A DNA stretch of 64,000 bases, from positions 372,001 to 436,000 of the forward strand of contig NZ_BMVF01000003.1 of the NCBI RefSeq assembly GCF_014650575.1, written 5' to 3'. This document shows positions 26,698 to 34,791 of the stretch, piece after piece; position 1 is the stretch's first letter; each line of letters starts with the position of its first letter. Below the pieces are notes generated by a model. It saw only the letters and a list, made by a program, of their open reading frames with translations. It was not told the origin of the DNA and made no database searches. Source of the DNA: Streptomyces naganishii JCM 4654. Lineage in GTDB: Bacteria; Actinomycetota; Actinomycetes; Streptomycetales; Streptomycetaceae. Made by a program: the position numbers and the translations under genes.

Positions 26698-28065
26698 ATG
26701 AGCGACAGCGGTGACGAGCAGCTTCCGCCCGCGGCGCGCGACGAGCTGGAGCAGCTGCGGCAGCGGGTGAACGTCCTGGAGAGCGCCCGGCTGCCCGGGA
26801 GACCGAGACACCACCCGTTCCGTTCGATCGGCGCGGCCCTGCTGATCCTTCTGGCCGCGGCGCTGTCGCTGCTGTCCGTGGTCGCGGTGTGGGCCAACAG
26901 CATCGTTCAGGACACGGACAGGTACGTGGCCACCGTGGGGCCGCTGGCGAGCGATCCCGATGTGCAGAAGGCGGTCACCAACCGGGTCACCGACGCGGTG
27001 CTGGCGCAGATCGACGTGAACGCGCTGGTCAAGCAGCTGAGGGACGCGGCCTCGCAGAAGGGTGTCCCGCCGCGGGCCGCACAGCTGCTGGGCAATCTGA
27101 GCGGTCCGATCGAGAACGGGCTCAAGCAGCTCGTGGGCAACGTCGTCGAACGCGCGGTCTCCAGCAGTGCCTTCCAGACGGTCTGGGTGAACGCCAACCG
27201 CCGGACGCACACGGCGATGGTCAAGGCCCTGACGGGACAGGCCGACAGCACGGTCAAGCTGGTGAACAACCAGGTCGTCATCGACCTCGGGCCGATCGTC
27301 GCCGATGTGAAGACCCGGCTGGTCGACGCGGGCTTCGCACCCGCCGCGAGAATCCCGGCCGTGCACACCCAGTTCGTGGTGTTCGCGTCCAAGGACATCG
27401 GCAAGGTCAAAACCCTCGTACGGGTCCTGCAGATCCTCGGCGGCTGGCTGCCGCTCATCGCGCTGCTGGTCGCGGCCGCCGGGGTGTACGTGGCGTTCAA
27501 CCGCAGGCACGCCCTGATCGGGGTCGCGCTGGCCGTGTTCGTGGCCATGCTGATCCTCGGGATCGGCCTCACCGTCGCCCGGGACGTCTATCTCAACCAC
27601 CTGCCTCCGTCGGCGTCCCAGGCCGCGGCGGGTTCCGTGTACGACGCGCTGGTGAGGTTCCTGCGGGCAGGCATCCGGGCCCTCGCCGCGGTCGCCCTGT
27701 TCACCGCCATCGGCGCCTTCCTCGCCGGCCCGTCGCGGGTCGCCGTGCTCACCCGCACCGGCTGCCGCAGGAGCATCGGCGCGCTGCGCGACGTGTCGGC
27801 CTCGGCGGGACTGCGCCTCGGCGCGGTCGGGCGGTTCGTCCACCGCTTCAAGCACTGGATCGGGGCGGCCATCGTGATCATCGCGGCGGTCGTACTGTTC
27901 ACCTGGAGCTATCCGACCACGGCGGTCGTGGTCTGGACGGCGGTCATCACCCTGGTGGCTTTCGCGATCCGGGAGTTCCTCGACCCCGGCGAACCCTCCG
28001 CACCGCCACCCGCCGCCGGCGCCGCCAGCACTCCCGGGGGCACCGGCGGCACCGGCGCGCACTGA
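26698..28065 (+). CDS. Large integral membrane protein of unknown function
   Basis: A 455-residue protein. The short cytoplasmic N-terminus has a coiled-coil-like stretch (DELEQLRQRVNVLES). TM1 (ALLILLAAALSLLSVVAVWA, about residues 45-65) is followed by a 170-residue extracytoplasmic domain (DTDRYVATVGPLASDPDVQK and helix-rich continuation), then TM2-TM5 around residues 245-265, 270-300, 325-345 and 385-430. The Pro/Ala/Gly-rich tail is cytoplasmic. Similar proteins occur across actinobacteria without known function. The start lacks a strong ribosome site. A perfect hairpin follows the stop. Confidence 0.8.
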   Translation: MSDSGDEQLPPAARDELEQLRQRVNVLESARLPGRPRHHPFRSIGAALLILLAAALSLLSVVAVWANSIVQDTDRYVATVGPLASDPDVQKAVTNRVTDAVLAQIDVNALVKQLRDAASQKGVPPRAAQLLGNLSGPIENGLKQLVGNVVERAVSSSAFQTVWVNANRRTHTAMVKALTGQADSTVKLVNNQVVIDLGPIVADVKTRLVDAGFAPAARIPAVHTQFVVFASKDIGKVKTLVRVLQILGGWLPLIALLVAAAGVYVAFNRRHALIGVALAVFVAMLILGIGLTVARDVYLNHLPPSASQAAAGSVYDALVRFLRAGIRALAAVALFTAIGAFLAGPSRVAVLTRTGCRRSIGALRDVSASAGLRLGAVGRFVHRFKHWIGAAIVIIAAVVLFTWSYPTTAVVVWTAVITLVAFAIREFLDPGEPSAPPPAAGAASTPGGTGGTGAH

Positions 28066-28067
28066 AA

Positions 28068-28103
28068 ACCGGTCCGCGGCGAGAGGACTCGCCGCGGACC
28101 GGT
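28068..28103. terminator. Perfect 16-bp stem bidirectional terminator
   Basis: ACCGGTCCGCGGCGAG (28068-28083) and its exact reverse complement (28088-28103) flank the loop AGGA, three bases after the preceding stop. It sits between convergent genes and has a run of four A's before it, which gives a U-tract for the minus-strand transcript. Confidence 0.85.
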
Positions 28104-28123
28104 CCCACCACCGCCGGCGGACC

Positions 28124-28570
28124 TCACGGCCCGCGCGGCGCGCCCTGGGAACCGGTGGGCATCTCCTCCGGACGCATCACGCACAGGGCCCAGATGATGA
28201 AGCCCGAGAACGCGATCATGACGACCGACCACACCGGGTAGTACGGCAGGGACAGGAAGTTGGCGAGGATGATCAGACCGGCGATCGTCACCCCGGCCAC
28301 CCGTGCCCACATCGCCCCCTGGAACAGTCCCAGGCTGATGATCACCGCGAGTACCCCGAGGATGAGGTGAATCCATCCCCAGCCGGTGAGGTCGAACTGG
28401 AAGACGTAGTTGCGGGTGCTGACGAAGACGTCGTCCTGGGCGATGCCCATGATGCCCCGGAAGATGTCGAGCACTCCGGCGATCATCAGCATGACGGCCG
28501 CGAAGGCCGTCAGGCCGGTGGCCCAGGCCTGCTTCGCCGTGTGCGAACGGGCGGTGTGGGTCGATGCCAT
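28124..28570 (-). CDS. DUF7144-like four-helix membrane protein
   Basis: A 148-residue membrane protein with four predicted helices (TGLTAFAAVMLMIAGVLDIF, WIHLILGVLAVIISLGLF, VAGVTIAGLIILANFLSLPY, VVMIAFSGFIIWALCV). GIMGIAQDDVFVSTRNYVFQ between the first two helices is the family signature I recall for DUF7144. Function unknown. It is the 3' member of a minus-strand run (SHOCT protein, then this gene 31 bases later) and ends at the strong hairpin. Confidence 0.82.
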   Translation of the reverse strand: MASTHTARSHTAKQAWATGLTAFAAVMLMIAGVLDIFRGIMGIAQDDVFVSTRNYVFQFDLTGWGWIHLILGVLAVIISLGLFQGAMWARVAGVTIAGLIILANFLSLPYYPVWSVVMIAFSGFIIWALCVMRPEEMPTGSQGAPRGP

Positions 28571-28601
28571 CTTCTGCCTCGTTTCGTCTCGCCCGGCGTG
28601 C

Positions 28602-29099
28602 TCAGCGGCGCCCGGGAGTGGAGCTGACGGAGGTGTCGGGTGTCTCGGGGGTGGAGGTGACGGAGGTCGCGCGGCCGGCGGGGACGCCGTCGGAGAGGAT
28701 CATCTGCTTGGCGCGGGCGAACTCCTCGTCGGAGATGTCGCCGCGCGTGCGCAGCTCGGACAGCCGGGCGAGCTCGTCCACGTGCGACGTGCCGCCGCCC
28801 GCGGTCTCCCGGATGTAGGAGTTGAACGCCTCCTGCTGCTTCTGCGCCTGGGCGATCTCCCGCTGGCCCATGCTCTTGCCGCGCGCGATGACGTAGACGA
28901 AGACGCCGAGGAAGGGCAGCACGATGCAGAACACCAGCCAGCCCGCCTTGGCCCAGCCGCCCATGTCGTCGTCGCGGAAGATGTCGACCACGACGCGGAA
29001 GAGCAGGACGAACCACATGATCCACAGGAAGAACCACAGCATGGTCCAGAAGGCGCTCAGCAGCGGGTAGTCGTAGGCGAGGTTCATCTGCGCGCTCAT
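28602..29099 (-). CDS. PLDc_N plus SHOCT domain membrane protein
   Basis: A 165-residue protein. Two N-terminal helices (FWTMLWFFLWIMWFVLLFRV and WAKAGWLVFCIVLPFLGVFV) with a DDDMGGW loop form a PLDc_N-type hairpin. RGKSMGQREIAQAQKQQEAF leads to a C-terminal SHOCT module, DELARLSELRTRGDISDEEF followed by ARAKQMIL, and a Ser/Thr-rich tail. SHOCT modules often guide oligomerisation of stress proteins, but no function is known for this combination. A 19-bp tandem repeat lies in its leader. Confidence 0.88.
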   Translation of the reverse strand: MSAQMNLAYDYPLLSAFWTMLWFFLWIMWFVLLFRVVVDIFRDDDMGGWAKAGWLVFCIVLPFLGVFVYVIARGKSMGQREIAQAQKQQEAFNSYIRETAGGGTSHVDELARLSELRTRGDISDEEFARAKQMILSDGVPAGRATSVTSTPETPDTSVSSTPGRR

Positions 29100-29107
29100 T
29101 TCTCTCC

Positions 29108-29145
29108 TCCGTCCGTTCCGGTCTCTTCCGTCCGTTCCGGTCTCT
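29108..29145 (-). repeat. Perfect 19-bp tandem repeat in the SHOCT gene leader
   Basis: TCCGTCCGTTCCGGTCTCT is present twice without gap at 29108-29126 and 29127-29145, immediately upstream (on the minus strand) of the SHOCT gene start. It covers the expected promoter or 5' leader. Confidence 0.85.
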
Positions 29146-29218
29146 GCCGCTCTTCAGCGTGCGCACGGCAAGGGACGCACGCCTCACCCGAGGCGGGTGA
29201 GACAGCCGTACGCACCGC

Positions 29219-29881
29219 TCAGACCGTGCTGGTGGGTCCGGACATCTGTGCCGCGCGTGCCCTGCGCAGCGCCGACCGCCAGGCGAAGGCGACCCCCAGC
29301 TCGACCACTCCGAGGAGCACCAGCCACAGTCCGAGCAGCCGGGTGAGGACGACGGCCGACTGGGTGGGCAGGGCGAGCACCACGATGCCCGCGACCACGG
29401 CGAGCGCCGCCATGCCCAGGGCGAAACCGCGGTGGGCGATGTCCTCGGCGGCCAGGGCCGTGTAGGCGGTGAGCATGCCGGACAGCAGCCAGACGGCACC
29501 GACGATCAGCGACAGCGCGGCGATGGTCTGCATCGGGTGCCTCAGGCACAGCACTCCGGCGAGGACGAACAGCACCGCGACGAGCAGCCGTGCGAGCCGC
29601 TCGCCGTGCCCTTCCCTGGAGAACGCGTCGACGAACCGGAAACCGCCCGCCACCAGCAGGTACAGCCCGATGATGACCGCCAGGACGTGCAGGCTCTCGT
29701 CCGGCCAGACCAGCACGATGACGCCGGGGATCAGCGTCGCCAGCGCCGAGGCGAGGATCCAGGTCCAGGAACTGCCGAGTGCGGCCAGGGTGTCCACGGG
29801 GCTCCCGGCGGACGCGGGTGCCGTCCCGTCGGTGTGGTGCTCCGGTCCGGTACGCGCCGCCGAACCACGCGATACGGTCAT
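29219..29881 (-). CDS. HdeD/DUF308 family acid-resistance-type membrane protein
   Basis: A 220-residue membrane protein with six predicted helices, matching the HdeD family: WILASALATLIPGVIVLVWP, VLAVIIGLYLLVAGGFRFVD, LLVAVLFVLAGVLCLRHP, ALSLIVGAVWLLSGM, LGMAALAVVAGIVVLALP and LLGLWLVLLGVVELGVAF, with the repeated Pro that ends each odd helix. HdeD is an acid-stress protein in E. coli; the role here is unknown. The chosen start (MTVSRGS) has GAGGAGG at ideal distance; earlier in-frame Met codons lack one. It is divergent from the K+ channel gene. Confidence 0.87.
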   Translation of the reverse strand: MTVSRGSAARTGPEHHTDGTAPASAGSPVDTLAALGSSWTWILASALATLIPGVIVLVWPDESLHVLAVIIGLYLLVAGGFRFVDAFSREGHGERLARLLVAVLFVLAGVLCLRHPMQTIAALSLIVGAVWLLSGMLTAYTALAAEDIAHRGFALGMAALAVVAGIVVLALPTQSAVVLTRLLGLWLVLLGVVELGVAFAWRSALRRARAAQMSGPTSTV

Positions 29882-30125
29882 GGCTCCTCCTCGCGGGATC
29901 GGTTGCCGGGTCATCGCCGGACCGCCGGCGGGACGGCGTGCGAGGACCCGTGGGCCAGACTCCCGCGCCACGGTGGCCGCCGGGTCACCCATGACGGGTG
30001 ATCCGTCCCCGCCACCGCCACGATGCCCGGGTGCCGCAGCCGCGCCCCGTTACCGTGACGTCCCGGCCGACGGGAAACCGTGAGTCCCGGCCGATGGGAA
30101 CGGAACGGAACGGAAGGGGCACGAG

Positions 30126-30689
30126 ATGAGCGATCCGGCAGCTCCCCCACGCGAGGGCGGCGGTCTGCGCGCGCATCGCTGGTCCGCCGCCATGGTGCTG
30201 GTTCGCTCCCTGCTCCTCACGGTCGGGCTGGTCATCGCCTACTACCTGCTCCCCATGGACTCGCACAGCACGCTGGGCGCCACGGCGGTGCTCGTGGGCG
30301 GGCTGCTCGCCGTCGCGGTGGTGTTCGCCTGGGAGGTGGCGGTGGTCACGAAGTCGCCGTACCCCCGTCTGAAGGCGGTCGAGGCCCTGGCGAGCACGCT
30401 GCCGGTGTTCCTGCTGCTCTTCGCCAGCGCGTACTACCTCCTCGCCCGTGCCGACCCCACGTCCTTCACCGAGCATCTGACCAGGACGGACGCGCTGTAC
30501 TTCACGCTGACCACGTTCACCACGGTCGGGTACGGCGACATCACCGCGCGGTCCCAGGCGGGGCGGGTGCTGGCCATGCTGCAGATGGCGGGCGGGCTGC
30601 TGCTCGTCGGCGTGGCCGCGCGCGTGCTGACCACCGCCATCCAGACCGGACTGAGGCAGCAGCGCCGCGACGGACCCGTGGAGCGGTAG
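30126..30689 (+). CDS. Two-pore-helix potassium channel (Ion_trans_2)
   Basis: A 187-residue channel subunit. The selectivity filter TVGYGD is at residues 133-138, flanked by a pore helix (DALYFTLTTFT) and an inner helix (GRVLAMLQMAGGLLLVGVAA). The outer helix is PVFLLLFASAYYLLAR, and two extra N-terminal helices (LVRSLLLTVGLVIAYYLLP and AVLVGGLLAVAVVFAWEVAV) precede it. There is no RCK or voltage-sensor domain, so gating is not evident. GGAAGGGG is six to twelve bases before the ATG. Possible roles are membrane potential or turgor control. Confidence 0.92.
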   Translation: MSDPAAPPREGGGLRAHRWSAAMVLVRSLLLTVGLVIAYYLLPMDSHSTLGATAVLVGGLLAVAVVFAWEVAVVTKSPYPRLKAVEALASTLPVFLLLFASAYYLLARADPTSFTEHLTRTDALYFTLTTFTTVGYGDITARSQAGRVLAMLQMAGGLLLVGVAARVLTTAIQTGLRQQRRDGPVER

Positions 30690-30709
30690 CGCGGGAGAAC
30701 AGCCGGGGG

Positions 30710-30907
30710 TCACTCCGGGACGCGTCGCATTTCCAGTACCCGCAGCCCCAGTGACTGGCAGCGGGCCAGCAGCCCGTACAGGTGCGCGTCGTCCACCACG
30801 GGACCGAACAGGACCGTCTGGCCGGACATCACCACGTGGTCCAGTTCGGGGAAGGCCTTGGCCAGCGTCTCCGACATGTGCCCGTCGACGCGGATCTCGT
30901 AGCGCAT
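30710..30907 (-). CDS. Small conserved Streptomyces protein of unknown function
   Basis: A 65-residue soluble protein (MRYEIRVDGHMSETLAKAFP, then VVMSGQTVLFGPVVDDAHLY and GLLARCQSLGLRVLEMRRVP). The alternation of strand and helix suggests a small alpha/beta (ferredoxin-like) fold that could dimerise. The start has GGGAGAG upstream and is convergent with the K+ channel gene, whose stop is 20 bases away. A role linked to the neighbouring membrane genes is only positional. Confidence 0.78.
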   Translation of the reverse strand: MRYEIRVDGHMSETLAKAFPELDHVVMSGQTVLFGPVVDDAHLYGLLARCQSLGLRVLEMRRVPE

Positions 30908-31099
30908 CAACTGCTCTCCCGCTGTGGCCGGGGACGGGCGTGCCACGCCCCCTGTGTGAGCCTCCGCCCCCAACGGGGTCCGGGGCCTCACCCGGCGCAG
31001 GTGATACGCGCGACGGCTCGCCCGCGGATCGCATCACGGCCGGCCCCGGCGTCCGCATCCGCATCCGCATCCGCGGCCAGTGCGTCCGCAGTCAGTGCG

Positions 31100-31618
31100 T
31101 CAGTGCGTCAGGACGATCTTGAGGACCAAGATCATCAGCCCGATGACCAGGTTGACGCCGGCCGTGGCCGCCATCAGCGGCCGGGACGCGCCCGCCCGCC
31201 GGGCCGCGGCCGCCGACCAGCCCACCTGTCCGGCCACCGCCACGGCGAGCGCGAGCCATGCCGCGCCCTGTGCGTCCAGGCCCAGGAGCGGGCTGACCGC
31301 GACGGCGACGGCGGGCGGTACGGCCGCCTTGACGATCGGCCACTCGTCGCGGCACACGTGCCACACCACCTGGCGGTCCAGGCGCCGCTGGGCCAGCCGG
31401 GCCCCGAACAGCTGGGCGTGCACGTGCCCGAGCCAGAAGACGATCCCGGTGAGCAGGAGCAGCAGCACCATCTGCACGCGCGGGAAGGAGCCGGCCGCCC
31501 CGGCGCCGACGACCACGGAAGCGGAGAGCATCGATCCGTACACACCGCCGGTGTAGTCGGTGTGGGCGCGTCGTTCGGCGGTGCGGGCCCGCGCCTCGGC
31601 GTCTGCGGTCCTGAACAC
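31100..31618 (-). CDS. Four-helix membrane protein of unknown function
   Basis: A 172-residue protein with a soluble 40-residue N-terminus, then four predicted helices: VQMVLLLLLTGIVFWLGHVH, IVKAAVPPAVAVAVSPLLGL, AAWLALAVAVAGQVGWSAAA and LMAATAGVNLVIGLMILVLK. His and Arg residues after helix 1 (HVHAQLFGARLAQRRL) are conspicuous. The start is a GTG with GGGAGAAC upstream, 22 bases after the stop of the LAL regulator gene, so the two are probably one transcript. Confidence 0.75.
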   Translation of the reverse strand: MFRTADAEARARTAERRAHTDYTGGVYGSMLSASVVVGAGAAGSFPRVQMVLLLLLTGIVFWLGHVHAQLFGARLAQRRLDRQVVWHVCRDEWPIVKAAVPPAVAVAVSPLLGLDAQGAAWLALAVAVAGQVGWSAAAARRAGASRPLMAATAGVNLVIGLMILVLKIVLTH

Positions 31619-31640
31619 GGTGTTCTCCCGGGCGGCCGGT

Positions 31641-34364
31641 TCACAGGAGGCCGAGGTCGCGGGCGCGGCGGACCGCCTCGCCCCGGCGGTTGACGCCGAG
31701 TTTGCGGTAGACGCTCTTGAGGTGCGTCTTGACCGTGTTCACCGACACGAAGAGGTCGGCGGCGATCTCCTCGGTGGACAGCATGAGCGCGAGCCGCTGG
31801 AGCACGTCCTGCTCGCGGCCGCTCAGCTCCTCGACGACCAGAGGGGCCGGCTGCTCCCCGCCCGGCGTCCGCGCGGCGCCCGGTGCGCGGGGCGCGGCGT
31901 TCCGGTGCCCGTACGGTCCGGCGAGAGGGTCCGCGCCGAGGAGCCGGCGAAGCCAGGGGCCGGCCTCGAGGACGGGGCGCCGCAGCCGTTCGCGGCGGGC
32001 GTCGGCGAGCGCCTGGGCGGCGAGCCGGCGCGCGGTGGCCTCGTCCCCGGCCCGGGCGGCGGCCTGGGCCCGCACGAGGGCGGCCCGGACCGTCACCGCG
32101 GGACCGCTGGACTCCGCGGCGGGCAGGTCCGCGAGCAGGTCGAGCGCCGCTTCGGCGTTCCCGGCGGCGAGCTGTGCCCTGGCGGCTCCGACCGCGCACG
32201 CGCCGCCCTGTTCGGCCGCGTCCCGCAGCACCTTGGCGGCCGTCTCGGGGGCGCCCTCGGCCAGGTGGGCGGCGGAGACGACGAGCGCCGTGTGGCCCTC
32301 CGCCCACGGCGAGGCGACGGCGGCGGGGACGGCCGACTCGGCGGTGCGCAGGGCCGCCTTGACCTGGCCGCGGGCCAGCTGGAGGCGGGCGCGGGCGATG
32401 ACGAGCCCGGCCGCGGCGACCGGGTCCGGCGGTTCGGGCTGCGCGGCCGTGGCCCGGTCCAGCAGGGTCTGGGCCTCGTCCAGTTCGTCGCGGTCGACGG
32501 CAACCGCGGCGAGGACCAGGTGGCCGAGGGCCGGGCCGGCCGGTTCGGACAGGCTGAACCGTTCGGCGTCGGTGAGGGCGGCCAGGGCCCCGCGCTCGGC
32601 GCGGCCGGGCCAGCCGTCGAGGTAGTCCATGAGCGCCAGGCGGCTCAGGGACTCCTCGCGGGGCACCGCCGTCGAGGCGCCGCCGGAGCCGGCCGCGGCG
32701 GTGCGCAGGGCGGCCCGGGCGTCGTCGAAGCGGCCCGCCCAGAGCCTGGCCGAACCCAGGTGGGTCTGGAGCAGGGCGGCGAGTTCGGGATGGCGGTCCA
32801 GGAGTTCGGGCGGGATCTCCTGCTGGAGCTCCCACACCGTCTGGGCCGCGTGCTCGGCGCGGCCGGGCGCGCCGGTCAGCCCGGCCGCGAGGACTTCGAG
32901 CAACGCGCAGCTGAGCCGGGCAGCGACCCTGCGGGGCCGGTCCGCGTCCAGTTCCTGGCGGGCGTGCCGCAGCTGGGTGCGGGCGCGGTCCACGTCGTGG
33001 TCGGTCAGGGCGCGCGCGGCGCGGACGAGGCGGGCCTCGGGGCCCCCGGCGTCGGGCGCCATGCGGGAGAACAGCTCGCCGAGGTCGGCGGAGCGCGGTT
33101 GCGTACGGACCCCGGTGCGCGGGCCCGTGAAGAACTGCCCGATGGCGAGGTCGTCGACGAGGGCGCGGGCGGTGAACTCCCAGTCGCCCGCGGCGGCGCC
33201 GTGGGCCAGGGTCTCGGGCAGCGGTCCGCAGGAGCGCAGCCAGGCGGCGGCCCTGCGGTGCAGTTCGGCCTCCAGGCCGGGCAGGCGCACCCGCAGATGG
33301 GCCGCGAGGATCTCCGAGAAGAGGGGATGCAGGCGGTACCAGGAGTGACCGAGGTGTTCGACGAACGCGTTGGCCCGGTGCAGCCCGGCCAGGATCGGCC
33401 CGGCGTCCTGACGACCCGCGAGGGCGTTGGCGAGGTCGGGGCAGAACCGGTCGAGGACGCTGACGCGCAGCAGCAGGTCCTGCGTCGCGGCCGGCTGCCG
33501 CTTGAGCACCTCGGCGAGCAGGAAGTCCGCGATGGTGCTCTGCCCGGCCTCGAACTCCTTGAGGTAGTTCTCGGGGTCGCTGCTCTGCTGCGCCGCCAGG
33601 GCGCTGAGCCTGAGGCCCGCCGCCCAGCCCCGGGTGCGCTCCACCAGGGCGCGGGCGGCGTCCCGGGCCAGCCGCAGGCCGTGCAGTTCGAGCAGCGTCG
33701 CGGCCTCCTCGCAGGTGAAGGCCAGCTCCGCCTCGCGGATCTCGGTGAGCGTGCCCTCGGCGCGGTAGCGGTGCAGGGGCAGCAGGGGTTCGGTGCGGGT
33801 GACGAGGATCAGGCACATGCCGGGTCCGGCGTGCTGGAGGACGAATCCGAGCTGCTCGGTGATCTCCGGCGCGCTCACACGGTCGTAGTCGTCCACGACG
33901 ACGATCACGGGTTCCTCCCGTGCGTTGAGCGCGGCGGCGAGCCGGGCCAGCAGGGTGTGGTCCACCGACACGGGGTCGGCCGGGTGACCGGCCTGCTCCG
34001 CCTCCCGCACTCCGCAGGCGCGCAGGGCCTGGAGCAGATACGCCCAGAAGACCCCGGGCGCCTGGTCGGACGCGTCCGCGGTGAGCCAGGCCACCGGCCG
34101 CTCCAGCCGGTCCGCCCAGTCCGCGACGAGCACGGTCTTGCCGGCGCCGGCGCCGCCGTTGACCATCGTCAGCGGTGTGCCGAGCGCCTGGTCGAGGTGG
34201 CCGGCGAGGCGGTCCCGGCGCAGGAAGGTGGTCGGCCGCGCCGGTACCGCGAGGCGGGTCCGCAGGAACGGGTCGCCGAGCGGGTCGACGTCCCGGGCCT
34301 TACCCGGTCCGGCGCTACCGGGGCCGGACACAGCACTTGGTTCGGACACTGCGCTCACCACCAC
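31641..34364 (-). CDS. LuxR-family LAL (MalT-like) ATP-dependent regulator
   Basis: A 907-residue large ATP-binding LuxR regulator. Walker A is NGGAGAGKTVLVADWA (about residues 68-83) and Walker B is EPVIVVVDDYDRV (about 151-163), forming the STAND/NOD ATPase; residues 400-800 are TPR-like helices; the LuxR HTH is at the end (LSGREQDVLQRLALMLSTEE and IAADLFVSVNTVKTHLKSVY). MalT-type proteins are activated by ATP plus an inducer. Targets are unknown; the short membrane gene behind it is likely cotranscribed. The start MVVSAV is one of two close candidates. Confidence 0.93.
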   Translation of the reverse strand: MVVSAVSEPSAVSGPGSAGPGKARDVDPLGDPFLRTRLAVPARPTTFLRRDRLAGHLDQALGTPLTMVNGGAGAGKTVLVADWADRLERPVAWLTADASDQAPGVFWAYLLQALRACGVREAEQAGHPADPVSVDHTLLARLAAALNAREEPVIVVVDDYDRVSAPEITEQLGFVLQHAGPGMCLILVTRTEPLLPLHRYRAEGTLTEIREAELAFTCEEAATLLELHGLRLARDAARALVERTRGWAAGLRLSALAAQQSSDPENYLKEFEAGQSTIADFLLAEVLKRQPAATQDLLLRVSVLDRFCPDLANALAGRQDAGPILAGLHRANAFVEHLGHSWYRLHPLFSEILAAHLRVRLPGLEAELHRRAAAWLRSCGPLPETLAHGAAAGDWEFTARALVDDLAIGQFFTGPRTGVRTQPRSADLGELFSRMAPDAGGPEARLVRAARALTDHDVDRARTQLRHARQELDADRPRRVAARLSCALLEVLAAGLTGAPGRAEHAAQTVWELQQEIPPELLDRHPELAALLQTHLGSARLWAGRFDDARAALRTAAAGSGGASTAVPREESLSRLALMDYLDGWPGRAERGALAALTDAERFSLSEPAGPALGHLVLAAVAVDRDELDEAQTLLDRATAAQPEPPDPVAAAGLVIARARLQLARGQVKAALRTAESAVPAAVASPWAEGHTALVVSAAHLAEGAPETAAKVLRDAAEQGGACAVGAARAQLAAGNAEAALDLLADLPAAESSGPAVTVRAALVRAQAAARAGDEATARRLAAQALADARRERLRRPVLEAGPWLRRLLGADPLAGPYGHRNAAPRAPGAARTPGGEQPAPLVVEELSGREQDVLQRLALMLSTEEIAADLFVSVNTVKTHLKSVYRKLGVNRRGEAVRRARDLGLL

Positions 34365-34501
34365 TGTCCGTCACGTCATGGGCAGCGCTCCCCCGCCAGG
34401 ATCTCAGTCTTCGGGTGAGCACGCGCGTCGCGGAAGGGGACCGGTGGTCCACGGGCGAGGCCGTACGGAACCCGCCCGGGGTACTCCGCCCGCGCGAACC
34501 G

Positions 34502-34586
34502 CACCGCGCCCACCGACCACACCGCACCGCACCGCGCCCGCCGACCGCACCGCACCGCGCCCGCCGACCACACCGCGCCCGCCGAC
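34502..34586. repeat. Four copies of a 17-bp CACCGCGCCC(A/G)CCGACC word
   Basis: Copies start at 34502, 34530, 34553 and 34571; spacings fall from 28 to 23 to 18 bases because of extra CGCACC units between them. The copies are nearly identical, differing at one internal base and the last base. Confidence 0.85.
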
Positions 34587-34641
34587 GGCCTCGCGCACGC
34601 CGTGCGCCCCGCGCACGCGGTACGTCGTGCGCGTGCCCCCT

Positions 34642-34695
34642 GCGCATGCGGTGCGTCCAGCGCGTGCCGTGCGCCCTGCGCGTGCGGTGCGCCCG
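34642..34695. repeat. 18-bp tandem repeat, three units
   Basis: Units at 34642, 34660 and 34678 follow the pattern GCGCRTGCSGTGCGYCCN. Read in the frame that is open here they would encode (A-R/H-A-V-R-P)3, but this lies upstream of the credible start of the next gene. Confidence 0.85.
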
Positions 34696-34791
34696 GGGGC
34701 GGCGCACGCTGGTAAACGCGCCCCCGGGTGCGCGGGCGCCGGCAGGCCGTGCGCCGCAGCGGCGCGACGGCGGGGCTGCGAGGAGGTCGAT

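Larger units (their letters stand above)
34365..34791. other. 427-base divergent intergenic region rich in repeats
   Basis: The region separates the LAL regulator from the SpoIIE-like gene. The first ~75 bases next to the LAL gene (34365-34440) hold the only mixed-composition sequence and so the likely LAL promoter. Bases 34502-34695 are two repeat blocks (listed separately). GAGGAGG at 34780-34786 is the downstream gene's ribosome site. No additional gene is supported. Confidence 0.55.

Noticed and set aside
31010..31099. CCGCAT and GTGCGTCA short repeats behind the four-helix membrane gene
   Set aside because: These are simple 6-9 base repeats of a few copies in a short spacer, not distinguishable from GC-rich slippage.
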